A stretch of DNA of 6,692 bases from an uncultured Clostridia bacterium (GTDB lineage Bacteria > Bacillota > Clostridia > Christensenellales > CAG-138): NCBI GenBank assembly GCA_946183765.1, contig CAMHDC010000072.1, positions 1-6,692 of the forward strand. Reading direction: 5' to 3'. Shown piece after piece: positions 1 through 6,049 of the stretch. The position numbers were made by a program, and so were the translations under genes. Under the pieces are notes generated by a model. The model worked only from the letters and a program-made list of their open reading frames with translations, ran no database searches and was not told the DNA's origin. Positions within the stretch are counted from its first letter, which is position 1; each line of letters begins with the position of its first letter.

Positions 1-1259
1 CCGACGCGGGTCTCTCTTTGGAGGAGATCCGCGTCGCGCTGCTGGAAAGCCTGGAAGGCCGGACCCTCCGCAAGGTGCTGATCCTGCCCCCGGACTTCAC
101 CCGCTTCCATTCCAACGCGGGCTTCATCACCAACGTCTATTACCACGCCCTCACCGACGCCGGCGTCCAGGTGGACGTCCTGCCCGCCCTGGGCACCCAT
201 GTTCCGGTGACCAGGGATCAGTGGGAGAAGATGTTCGGCGACGTTCCCTACGACCGGATGCTGGTCCATAACTGGCGGACGGACGTAATGCAGCTGGGCG
301 AGGTCCCGGCGGACTTTATCTCAAAGATTACCGAAGGCCTCTGGACCGATCCCGTGGTGGCCGAGGTGAATCGCCGGGTCATGGACGAGAGCTACGATCT
401 GATCATCTCCCCGGGCCAGGTGGTGCCCCATGAGGTCATCGGCATGGCCAATCACGCCAAGAACCTGTTCGTGGGCGTGGGCGGCAGCGACATGATCAAC
501 AAGTCCCACATGATCGGCGCGGTCTACGGCATGGAGCGCATGATGGGGAAGGACTACACCCCGGTCCGCCGGATCTTCGACTACGGCCTGGAGCACTATC
601 TGAGCCGGCGGCCCATCCTCTTCGTCCTCACCGTGACCACGGCCCCCGGCGGCGTCATCCACACTCACGGCCTGTTCATCGGCGAGGGGCGGGACTGCCT
701 CACCAACGCCGTGAAGCTGGCCCAGCAGAAGAACATCGACTTCGTGCCCCACGGCCTGAAAAAGTGCGTGGTGTATCTGGACCCCTCGGAGTTCAAGAGC
801 ACGTGGCTGGGCAACAAGGCCGTCTACCGTACCCGCATGGCCATGGCCGACGGCGGCGAGCTCATCGTGCTGGCCCCCGGCGTGGAGCGCTTCGGCGAGG
901 ACGACCAGGTGGACAAGCTCATCCGCAAGTACGGCTATCGGGGCCGGCTCCACACGCTGGAGCAGTTCAAACGGCCCGAGAACCAGGACCTGCGGGACAA
1001 CATGGGCGCGGCGGCGCACCTTATCCACGGTTCCAGCGACGGCCGTTTCACCATCACCTATGCCGTGAAGAACATCACGAAGGAAGAGGTGGCGGGCGTA
1101 GGCTTTGCCGTTGCGGACTACGACGAGATGGCACAGAAATACGATCCCGCCAAGCTTCAGTACGGCTATAATACCGTGGACGGGGAGGAGATCTACTTCA
1201 TCCCCAACCCCGCTTTGGGCCTTTGGATCGACCGGGAACGCTTTGAAAAGGAGAAGTAA
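1..1259 (+). CDS. LarA-family nickel-pincer-dependent hydroxyacid racemase/epimerase, probably acting on a sugar acid (5'-partial)
   Basis: LarA-type lactate-racemase domain protein. Residues here are counted from the TTG at 18. The nucleotide-binding start is seen as the PPDFTR segment (25-29) and GTH (59-61). Residues matching L. plantarum LarA are all present: H84 (catalytic H108), H138 in VPHE (catalytic H174), K148 (K184, which carries the pincer cofactor) and H164 (nickel ligand H200). The H138-K148-H164 spacings of 10 and 16 equal those of LarA. LarA enzymes invert the carbon alpha to a carboxylate by hydride transfer through a nickel-pincer nucleotide. The C-terminal half has family-typical stretches around GVIHTHG (212-218) and LAPGVERFGED (285-295). 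The frame is open without a stop from position 3 to the window edge, and family members usually have more residues before the LEEIR segment, so the real start is probably upstream. The gene sits 3 bases before uxaC, so a hexonate such as mannonate or gluconate is a likelier substrate than lactate. That is inference. The accessory genes larB, larC and larE are not in the window. Confidence 0.88.
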   Translation, partial: DAGLSLEEIRVALLESLEGRTLRKVLILPPDFTRFHSNAGFITNVYYHALTDAGVQVDVLPALGTHVPVTRDQWEKMFGDVPYDRMLVHNWRTDVMQLGEVPADFISKITEGLWTDPVVAEVNRRVMDESYDLIISPGQVVPHEVIGMANHAKNLFVGVGGSDMINKSHMIGAVYGMERMMGKDYTPVRRIFDYGLEHYLSRRPILFVLTVTTAPGGVIHTHGLFIGEGRDCLTNAVKLAQQKNIDFVPHGLKKCVVYLDPSEFKSTWLGNKAVYRTRMAMADGGELIVLAPGVERFGEDDQVDKLIRKYGYRGRLHTLEQFKRPENQDLRDNMGAAAHLIHGSSDGRFTITYAVKNITKEEVAGVGFAVADYDEMAQKYDPAKLQYGYNTVDGEEIYFIPNPALGLWIDRERFEKEK

Positions 1260-1262
1260 GCT

Positions 1263-2645
1263 ATGAAGCCCTTTATGGACAAGGATTTTCTGCTGGACAC
1301 CCCCACGGCCCGGCGTCTCTATCACGACGTGGCGGCGAAGATGCCCATCATCGACTACCACTGCCATCTGATCCCCCGGGAGATCTACGAGGATCGGCAG
1401 TTCGAGAACATCACCCAGGTCTGGCTGGGGGGCGACCACTACAAGTGGCGGCTCATGCGCTCCTTCGGCGTGGACGAGAAGTTCATCACCGGCGATGCCT
1501 CCGACCGGGAGAAGTTTCAGAAGTGGGCTGAGACGCTGGCCCTGGCCATCGGGAATCCCCTGTATCACTGGAGTCATCTGGAGCTTAGGCGGTACTTCGG
1601 CTACGAGGGCATCCTGAACGGCGACACCGCCGAGGCGGTCTGGAACCTGTGCAACGAGAAGCTCCGCCAGCCGGATTTCTCCGCCCGGAACCTGATCCTT
1701 CGCTCCGACGTGAAGGTGGTCTGCACCACCGACGATCCGGCGGACACCCTGGAATGGCATCAGAAGATCGCCGCCGACGGCTTCCCCGTGAAGGTGCTGC
1801 CCAGCTTCCGCCCCGACAGGGCCATGAACCTGGATAAGCCCGACTATATCGACTACCTGGAAAAGCTGGGCGCGCCCAAGACCTACGCCGAGCTGGTGAA
1901 GGTGCTGCAGGAGAAGCTCGATTTCTTCGTGTCCCTGGGCTGCCGGGTCAGCGACCACGCCGTGGAGTCCGTGCCCTACGCTCCCGCCAACCAGGCGGAG
2001 CTGGAAGCCATATTCGCCAAGCGCCTCTCCGGCCGGATCCCCACCGCCCAGGAGATCAAGCAGTTCAAGACCGGTCTGCTCCTCATGCTGGGCCGGTGCT
2101 ACGCCAAGTACGGCATCGCCATGCAGCTCCATTTCGGCTGCATCCGGGACAACAACGGGTATATCTACCGGCGCTTGGGCCCCGACACCGGCGTGGATTC
2201 CATCGGCGATCCTTCGCCGTTGAAGGACCTGGTGGGCTTCCTCAATGCCCTGGCGGAGACCAATGAGCTCCCCCGCACCATCCTCTACTCCCTGAACCCC
2301 ACGGAGAACGCGGCCATCGGCACCATCATCGGCTGCTTCCAGGGCCCCGAAGCCCGGGGCAAGCTCCAGCACGGCAGCGCCTGGTGGTTCAACGACCATG
2401 AGAAGGGGATGCTGGATCAGATGACCACCCTGGCGGCCGAGGGGCACCTGGGGACCTTCGTGGGCATGCTCACCGACTCCCGCAGCTTCCTCTCTTACAC
2501 CCGTCACGAGTACTTCCGCCGCCTCCTCTGCAACCTGGTCGGCGGCTGGGTGGAGCGGGGCGAATTCCCCGACGACGAAAAGTCCCTCCGCACCATCATC
2601 GAGGGCATCTGCTACCGGAATGCCGAAGCCTATTTCGGCTTTTAA
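1263..2645 (+). CDS. uxaC: Glucuronate isomerase (uronate isomerase), UxaC
   Basis: Uronate isomerase (EC 5.3.1.12), a cytosolic enzyme that converts D-glucuronate to D-fructuronate and D-galacturonate to D-tagaturonate, the first step of hexuronate breakdown. The 460-residue length is usual for the family. The N-terminus MKPFMDKDFLL is typical and fixes the ATG start. The amidohydrolase-fold metal motif HxH is at H33/H35 inside DYHCHL. The family segments CTTDDP (154-159), GSAWWFND (371-378) and MLTDSRSFLSY (402-412, with the conserved aspartate D405) are all present. A good ribosome site, AAGGAG at 1248-1253, lies inside the end of the upstream gene, 9 bases before the ATG. Only 3 bases separate the two genes, so they are surely co-transcribed and probably translationally coupled. 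No frameshift or missing key residue is seen. The partner genes uxuA, uxuB, uxaA and uxaB are not in the window. Confidence 0.97.
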   Translation: MKPFMDKDFLLDTPTARRLYHDVAAKMPIIDYHCHLIPREIYEDRQFENITQVWLGGDHYKWRLMRSFGVDEKFITGDASDREKFQKWAETLALAIGNPLYHWSHLELRRYFGYEGILNGDTAEAVWNLCNEKLRQPDFSARNLILRSDVKVVCTTDDPADTLEWHQKIAADGFPVKVLPSFRPDRAMNLDKPDYIDYLEKLGAPKTYAELVKVLQEKLDFFVSLGCRVSDHAVESVPYAPANQAELEAIFAKRLSGRIPTAQEIKQFKTGLLLMLGRCYAKYGIAMQLHFGCIRDNNGYIYRRLGPDTGVDSIGDPSPLKDLVGFLNALAETNELPRTILYSLNPTENAAIGTIIGCFQGPEARGKLQHGSAWWFNDHEKGMLDQMTTLAAEGHLGTFVGMLTDSRSFLSYTRHEYFRRLLCNLVGGWVERGEFPDDEKSLRTIIEGICYRNAEAYFGF

Positions 2646-2652
2646 GCGGCAG

Positions 2653-2719
2653 GATCGAAAGCCCTGTCTTTTGCTGAAGCAAAGGAATCCCAGGGAATAG
2701 TCCAGGCCTGCTTTCGATC
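2653..2719. repeat. 67-base nested inverted repeat of unknown function
   Basis: Starting 7 bases after the uxaC stop, a perfect 10-base arm GATCGAAAGC (2653-2662) is matched by GCTTTCGATC (2710-2719). Inside it, CCTG (2663-2666) can pair with CAGG at 2691-2694 or at 2703-2706. A second hairpin, CTTTTGC/GCAAAGG with one G-U pair and a TGAA loop, spans 2668-2685. CCAGG occurs twice (2690-2694 and 2702-2706), so two alternative folds are possible. There is no T-run after the outer stem, so it is not itself a terminator. It could be a 3'-UTR stabilising structure for uxaC mRNA, part of a small RNA ending at the terminator at 2743, or a dispersed palindromic element. I do not recognise a known RNA family. 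Confidence 0.6.
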
Positions 2720-2737
2720 ACGTCCATTTCCTGAGTC

Positions 2738-2775
2738 AAAACGAGCGCGTCCCATAAGGAACGCGCTCACTTTTT
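2738..2775. terminator. Bidirectional rho-independent terminator between convergent uxaC and yfcE
   Basis: A perfect 8-base stem, GAGCGCGT (2743-2750) with ACGCGCTC (2761-2768), encloses a 10-base loop. On the plus strand it is followed by AC and then TTTTT (2771-2775). On the minus strand the same stem is followed after one base by TTTT (complement of 2738-2741). It lies between the ends of two genes that converge, so it can serve both: the LarA-like/uxaC unit strongly and yfcE more weakly. Confidence 0.85.
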
Positions 2776-2804
2776 ATGGGTATGCGGCAAGTCGCCGGGA
2801 TGTA

Positions 2805-3347
2805 TCAGAGCGTAAATTCTCTATATGTCTCTCCGTCTATCGTCTTCCAGAGGAACACCCCGTCTTCCAGCGTCATATAGCTGTGGGCCGAGCCCTCCTT
2901 GGGCATAGACAGGGAGCCGGGGTTCAGATAGGTGACGCCGTCCCGGGTTTCGCAGGCAGGCACGTGGGTGTGGCCGTGGAGGAGGATATCCCCCGCATGG
3001 AGCGGCGGGAGGTTTTCCAAATTGAACAGGTGGCCGTGGGTGACGAAGATGAGCCGCTTCCCCTCCGCAAGCAGCGCGTAGTCCGCCCAGATGGGGAAGG
3101 AGAGCACCACCTGGTCGATGTCCGCGTCGCAGTTTCCCCGCACCGCCATAATGTCCCCCTGCCGGCTGTTCAGCAGCGCCGTCACCGTCTTGGGATCGTA
3201 GTCCCGGGGAAGGTCGTTCCGGGGCCCGTGGTAGAGGAGGTCGCCCAAAAGGAGCAGCCGGTCAGCCCGCTCCCGATCGAAGGCGTTCAACAGTTCCCTG
3301 CAGTAGTAGGCCGACCCGTGCAGGTCCGACGCGATAAGCCATTTCAT
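2805..3347 (-). CDS. yfcE: YfcE-family metallophosphoesterase (phosphodiesterase)
   Basis: A 180-residue calcineurin-like phosphoesterase that reads very like E. coli YfcE (184 residues), a metal-dependent cytosolic phosphodiesterase that cleaves artificial bis-phosphate esters. Its physiological substrate is not settled. The two-metal site is complete: D8 and H10 (SDLHG), D36 (LLGDLLYHGPRN), N72 (RGNCD, 71-74), H104 (THGH, 103-106), and H126/H128 (HGHTH, 124-128). The NPGS segment (142-145) is also typical. The ATG at 3345-3347 is supported by AGGGAG (complement of 3356-3361), 8 bases upstream. The gene is transcribed alone on the minus strand, divergent from the flavin protein and convergent with uxaC. 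No signal peptide or membrane segment is seen. The family assignment is firm. The symbol rests on close resemblance, and the biological role is open. Confidence 0.93.
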   Translation of the reverse strand: MKWLIASDLHGSAYYCRELLNAFDRERADRLLLLGDLLYHGPRNDLPRDYDPKTVTALLNSRQGDIMAVRGNCDADIDQVVLSFPIWADYALLAEGKRLIFVTHGHLFNLENLPPLHAGDILLHGHTHVPACETRDGVTYLNPGSLSMPKEGSAHSYMTLEDGVFLWKTIDGETYREFTL

Positions 3348-3377
3348 ACATCTTGCTCCCTGATATTTGATACGACG

Positions 3378-3406
3378 AGTATATCAGAAACTGCACCGCT
3401 TGACAA
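3378..3406 (-). promoter_or_regulatory. Promoter of the yfcE-like gene
   Basis: Read on the minus strand, TTGTCA (complement of 3401-3406) is followed by a 17-base spacer and TATACT (complement of 3378-3383). The -10 is preceded by TGA, which makes an extended -10. Transcription would start near 3371, giving a leader of about 24 bases before the ATG at 3347. The -35 box overlaps that of the opposite promoter. This is a sigma-70/sigma-A type match read by eye, not measured. Confidence 0.72.
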
Positions 3407-3429
3407 TTCCGGCCTTTCTACTTTATGCT
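3400..3429 (+). promoter_or_regulatory. Promoter of the flavin-binding protein gene
   Basis: A perfect TTGACA (3400-3405) is followed by an 18-base spacer and TATGCT (3424-3429, 4 of 6 to the consensus). Transcription would start near 3436, leaving a leader of about 25 bases that contains the ribosome site at 3446. Five of the six bases of this -35 are also the -35 of the divergent yfcE promoter. Confidence 0.65.
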
Positions 3430-3445
3430 GAAAGGGAAAGAAAAC

Positions 3446-3452
3446 AAGGAGG
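3446..3452 (+). promoter_or_regulatory. Ribosome-binding site that fixes the start at 3461
   Basis: AAGGAGG, close to a perfect anti-16S match, lies 8 bases before the ATG at 3461. An in-frame ATG at 3425 lies inside the likely -10 box and has no such site, so the start at 3461 is preferred. Confidence 0.85.
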
Positions 3453-3460
3453 AAAAGCAA

Positions 3461-3862
3461 ATGAACGCAGCAGAACGAGTGTGTGCATTTTTGGACGAAG
3501 CGCAGGTTTACTATCTGGCCACCGCGGAGGGCGATCAGCCTCGGGTGCGGCCCTTCGGCACGGCCATGGTCTATGAAGGGAAGCTGTACATCCAGACCGG
3601 CAAGGTGAAGCCCGTCTCCCGGCAGCTCGCATCGAACCCCAAGGCGGAGATCTGCGCCTTCAGCAAGGGCCAGTGGGTCCGGGTTTCGGGCCGGCTCCTG
3701 AACGACGATCGACGGGAGGCGAAGGTCGCCATGCTGGACAAGTACCCGAACCTGAAGGCCATGTACGACCCCGACGACGGCAACACCCAGGTCCTCTATT
3801 TCGCCGACGCCCTGGCCACCTTCTCCTCCTTCACCGCTGCCCCTGAGACGGTGGAACTCTGA
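3461..3862 (+). CDS. Pyridoxamine 5'-phosphate oxidase-like FMN-binding split-barrel protein
   Basis: A single-domain, 133-residue cytosolic protein of the PNPOx-like split-barrel family, whose members bind FMN (or sometimes F420 or heme) as dimers. Typical segments are YYLATAEGDQPRVRPFG (17-33), where the arginines and PFG normally form part of the flavin phosphate site, then LYIQTGKVKPVSRQL (42-56), NPKAEICAF (59-67) and WVRVSGRL (72-79). The acidic C-terminal part, including YDPDDGN (102-108), is less typical. At this length it is a small stand-alone member and not a true PdxH, which is longer, so a role in vitamin B6 synthesis should not be assumed. Related proteins are often annotated as general-stress or nitroimidazole-resistance (Nim-like) flavoproteins. 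The gene has its own promoter and terminator, so it appears monocistronic. The real substrate is unknown. Confidence 0.88.
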   Translation: MNAAERVCAFLDEAQVYYLATAEGDQPRVRPFGTAMVYEGKLYIQTGKVKPVSRQLASNPKAEICAFSKGQWVRVSGRLLNDDRREAKVAMLDKYPNLKAMYDPDDGNTQVLYFADALATFSSFTAAPETVEL

Positions 3863-3882
3863 TACTCCCCTGTGCATCCGAG

Positions 3883-3909
3883 GACGCCCCTTGATAGGGG
3901 CGTCTTTTT
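3883..3909 (+). terminator. Rho-independent terminator of the flavin protein gene
   Basis: A perfect 8-base GC-rich stem, GACGCCCC (3883-3890) with GGGGCGTC (3897-3904), has a 6-base loop TTGATA and is followed at once by TTTTT (3905-3909). It begins 20 bases after the stop codon. The loop sequence doubles as the likely -35 box of the next gene. Confidence 0.92.
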
Positions 3910-3919
3910 GCGATATAGT
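3891..3919 (+). promoter_or_regulatory. Promoter of the membrane alpha/beta hydrolase gene, overlapping the preceding terminator
   Basis: TTGATA (3891-3896, 5 of 6 to the -35 consensus), exactly 17 bases, then TATAGT (3914-3919, 5 of 6 to the -10 consensus). The start would be near 3926, about 25 bases before the ATG at 3951, and the leader includes the ribosome site AAAGGGG (3937-3943). A second AT-rich hexamer, TATATT (3923-3928), has no -35 at the right distance. Confidence 0.65.
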
Positions 3920-3950
3920 ATATATATTCCCATAGGAAAGGGGTCCCACC

Positions 3951-5972
3951 ATGAAGAAAGCAAGGATCAAATGGGCGGTGCTGCTGGCGGCGCTGCTCGT
4001 CGTCGCCTTTGGAGCACTGACGATCGCCAACGTCCTCCAGACCGATCACGGGAACGTCGTCGTCACGGAGGGCGTCATCGACGCCTATCGGGGCGAGAAC
4101 GGCAAGGAGCATCTGGGAATGATGACCTACAAGCTCTACACGCCCAAGACCGCCACGGCGGCGCATAAGGCCCCCGGCGTGCTGCTCCTTCACGGCTACC
4201 AGAACGATCGGGAGACCAACGCCGCCTACGCCATCGAGCTGGCCCGCCGGGGCGTGGTGGTCCTGTCCCTGGACGAGTACGGCCACGGTTTCACGGAGCC
4301 GGGCCTCAAGGAGCGGGGCTACGTGAACCACACCGTGAAGGTGAATTACGGCGAGGACAGCGTCGAAGCCGGCACCTTCAAGAAGGTGGGGGGCACGGTC
4401 CGCTACCGCGTCCTCATGAACTTCTCCAACCTTTCCTTCTTCAACGATCACTATTCCAAGGACGAGGACGGCAATGCCATCGTGGACAGCTCCTGTGGCG
4501 GCGTGGCGGCCTACGCGGTCCTTGCCGCCATGGACAACGTGGACCCCGCGCGCCTGGGCGTCAGCGGCCACTCCATGGGCACCTGGGCCGGTTGGTCCGT
4601 GGCGGCGGCCTATGCGGGCACGGACATCGAGCCCAAGGCCACGGTCCTACAATGCGGGGAGCTGTTTCGGGACAGCGTTTACGACACGAGCAAGATACAT
4701 TTCAACAACGTGCTGCTCCTCCAGGCCAAGTGGGACGAGTTCAGCTACTTCAGGGATTACAAGCGGGTGGTGAACGACGAGCTGCTCAAATCCGACCTGC
4801 GCTGCGAATTCTTGGGCACCACCGCCGATCAGGCCGCCTGGAACAAGACCTTCGGGGATTTTGCTGACGGCAGCGCCCGGCGCATGGAGCTCCTCTACAC
4901 CAACCACCGACTCACCACCCACAACGCCCATGGCCTGGCCGTGGCATTGGATTGGTTCAAGGCGGCTTTCGGGGCCGGGAGCATGAACGATCTGGCCGTG
5001 ACGGACCAGATCGCCATGACCAAGGAATGGCTGGTGCTCCTCGCGATGTTCGCGACGCTCCTCGCCATGGTGCCCCTTGCGGAGCTGCTCCTCACCGTCC
5101 CCTTCTTCGCCGCCATCCTCCAGCCCCTGCCCTCCAAGGCGAACGTCAAGCCGAAGAGCAAATGGTGGCGAGGCGCCGTCATCACCATGCTGATCGCGGG
5201 CCTTACCTACCCGTTCATGACCCAGCTGGGTCACGCGCTGCTGCCGCTCCCGGAGGGAATCTTCCGCATGACCGTGGGCAACGGCTTCATCGGCTGGTAT
5301 GCCCTGCTGATCCTGGTGATGGTGGTGACCTCCTGGACCGGCTGGCGCAAGGCGAAAAAGGCGGAGACCTTCGATGGCTGGTACGGCATGGGCCTGGGCA
5401 GCCAGCAGGAACCTCTGAAGATCGGCTGGAAGCTTTTGGGCCGGTCCGCCCTGCTGGTCCTCTGCCTGCTGTTGATGGTTTACTGCGTGACCGCCCTGGC
5501 CGGGATATACCTGCTGGATCTTCGGTTCATCTGGCCCTTCTTCAAGACCTTCACCCTGGCCCGCTTCGGCCAGTTCTGCGTCTATATCCCCCTGTTCGCT
5601 CTGTTCTTCCTGCTGAACAACTCCAAGATCATGGCTTCCATGCGCACCAAAGCCGCCTATGAGCCCGGGGCCAAGGGGTTCTTCGGCGCCTGGTGGCGCA
5701 ACGCCCTCATGATGGTGGGCGGCGTGCTGCTGATCGTGCTCATCGAGTACATCCCCTTCTTCCTGAACATCGGCCCCGGGGCGGACGTGCTCTTCGGGTC
5801 CACCTTCGGCGGGCCCTTCATGTCCCTCCTCATCCTGTTCGTGCCCCAGGTGCTGGTGTTCAGCTTCCTGGGCACCTGGTTCTACCGCCGCACGGGCAGC
5901 GTCTATCCCGGCGCGCTGCTGATCGCTTCTTTAGCGGCATGGATCGTCACCGGCGGGTCGGCTATGCTTTGA
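3951..5972 (+). CDS. Membrane-anchored alpha/beta hydrolase with multi-pass membrane C-terminal domain
   Basis: 673 residues in two parts. Residues 1-7 are basic and 8-28 are a hydrophobic signal-anchor. About 70-340 form an alpha/beta hydrolase domain: HGY (81-83) at the oxyanion strand, the nucleophile elbow GHSMG (206-210, S208), a probable acid D262 in KWDEF after the LLLQ strand, and the probable catalytic H327 in THNAHG. From about 357 to the end there are some eight hydrophobic segments (near 357-390, 407-427, 445-462, 498-522, 540-556, 583-604, 622-645 and 653-668), separated by basic loops such as KPKSKWWR (400-407) and WRKAKK (465-470). If the N-terminal segment is not cleaved, the hydrolase domain probably faces outside. 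The triad looks complete, so it should be an active serine hydrolase (esterase, lipase or acylaminopeptidase-like). The substrate is not evident. The ATG at 3951 follows AAAGGGG by 7 bases. No hairpin with a T-run follows the stop, so read-through into the next gene is possible. Confidence 0.85.
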   Translation: MKKARIKWAVLLAALLVVAFGALTIANVLQTDHGNVVVTEGVIDAYRGENGKEHLGMMTYKLYTPKTATAAHKAPGVLLLHGYQNDRETNAAYAIELARRGVVVLSLDEYGHGFTEPGLKERGYVNHTVKVNYGEDSVEAGTFKKVGGTVRYRVLMNFSNLSFFNDHYSKDEDGNAIVDSSCGGVAAYAVLAAMDNVDPARLGVSGHSMGTWAGWSVAAAYAGTDIEPKATVLQCGELFRDSVYDTSKIHFNNVLLLQAKWDEFSYFRDYKRVVNDELLKSDLRCEFLGTTADQAAWNKTFGDFADGSARRMELLYTNHRLTTHNAHGLAVALDWFKAAFGAGSMNDLAVTDQIAMTKEWLVLLAMFATLLAMVPLAELLLTVPFFAAILQPLPSKANVKPKSKWWRGAVITMLIAGLTYPFMTQLGHALLPLPEGIFRMTVGNGFIGWYALLILVMVVTSWTGWRKAKKAETFDGWYGMGLGSQQEPLKIGWKLLGRSALLVLCLLLMVYCVTALAGIYLLDLRFIWPFFKTFTLARFGQFCVYIPLFALFFLLNNSKIMASMRTKAAYEPGAKGFFGAWWRNALMMVGGVLLIVLIEYIPFFLNIGPGADVLFGSTFGGPFMSLLILFVPQVLVFSFLGTWFYRRTGSVYPGALLIASLAAWIVTGGSAML

Positions 5973-6024
5973 TTCAGGGAAAAGGACGCTGCGCATGTCG
6001 CCGGATTTGACAGATCCAAGCTCC

Positions 6025-6030
6025 TATACT
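6025..6030 (+). promoter_or_regulatory. Possible -10 element (TATACT) before the carboxylesterase
   Basis: TATACT has the same sequence as the yfcE -10 and would place the start near 6037, just before the ribosome site. A perfect TTGACA lies at 6007-6012, but only 12 bases upstream, too close for a normal sigma-A promoter. No good -35 occurs at 16-18 bases. This is a weak call. The gene may instead be transcribed from the hydrolase promoter upstream. Confidence 0.3.
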
Positions 6031-6040
6031 GCAAGATAAA

Positions 6041-6045
6041 GAGGG
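6041..6045 (+). promoter_or_regulatory. Ribosome-binding site of the carboxylesterase
   Basis: GAGGG, 4 bases before the ATG at 6050, is a somewhat short spacing. It supports this ATG as the start, which also fits the usual N-terminus of type B carboxylesterases, where the T-x-x-G-x-I-x-G strand comes within the first 20 residues. Confidence 0.6.
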
Positions 6046-6049
6046 AAAA

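Noticed and set aside
18..20. TTG at 18 as the start of the LarA-like gene
   Set aside because: No ribosome site can be seen in the few bases before it, the frame stays open to the window edge, and family members normally carry extra N-terminal residues. The gene is better treated as 5'-partial.
321..2507. 728-residue open frame on the minus strand across the LarA-like gene and uxaC
   Set aside because: It lies opposite two clear genes, has no recognisable domain, and is rich in G, A, V, L and H as expected for the antisense of GC-rich coding sequence. It is a shadow of the G/C third-position bias.
2785..2797. CGGC/GCCG small hairpin near the end of yfcE
   Set aside because: The stem is only 4 bases and has no T-run on either strand. 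The stronger terminator at 2743-2768 explains the region.
3425..3427. ATG at 3425 as the start of the flavin protein gene
   Set aside because: It falls inside the likely -10 box and adds 12 lysine- and glutamate-rich residues foreign to the family. The ATG at 3461 has a near-perfect ribosome site.
3831..4571. 246-residue open frame on the minus strand
   Set aside because: It runs antisense through the terminator, the promoter region and the start of the membrane hydrolase gene, and has no family features.
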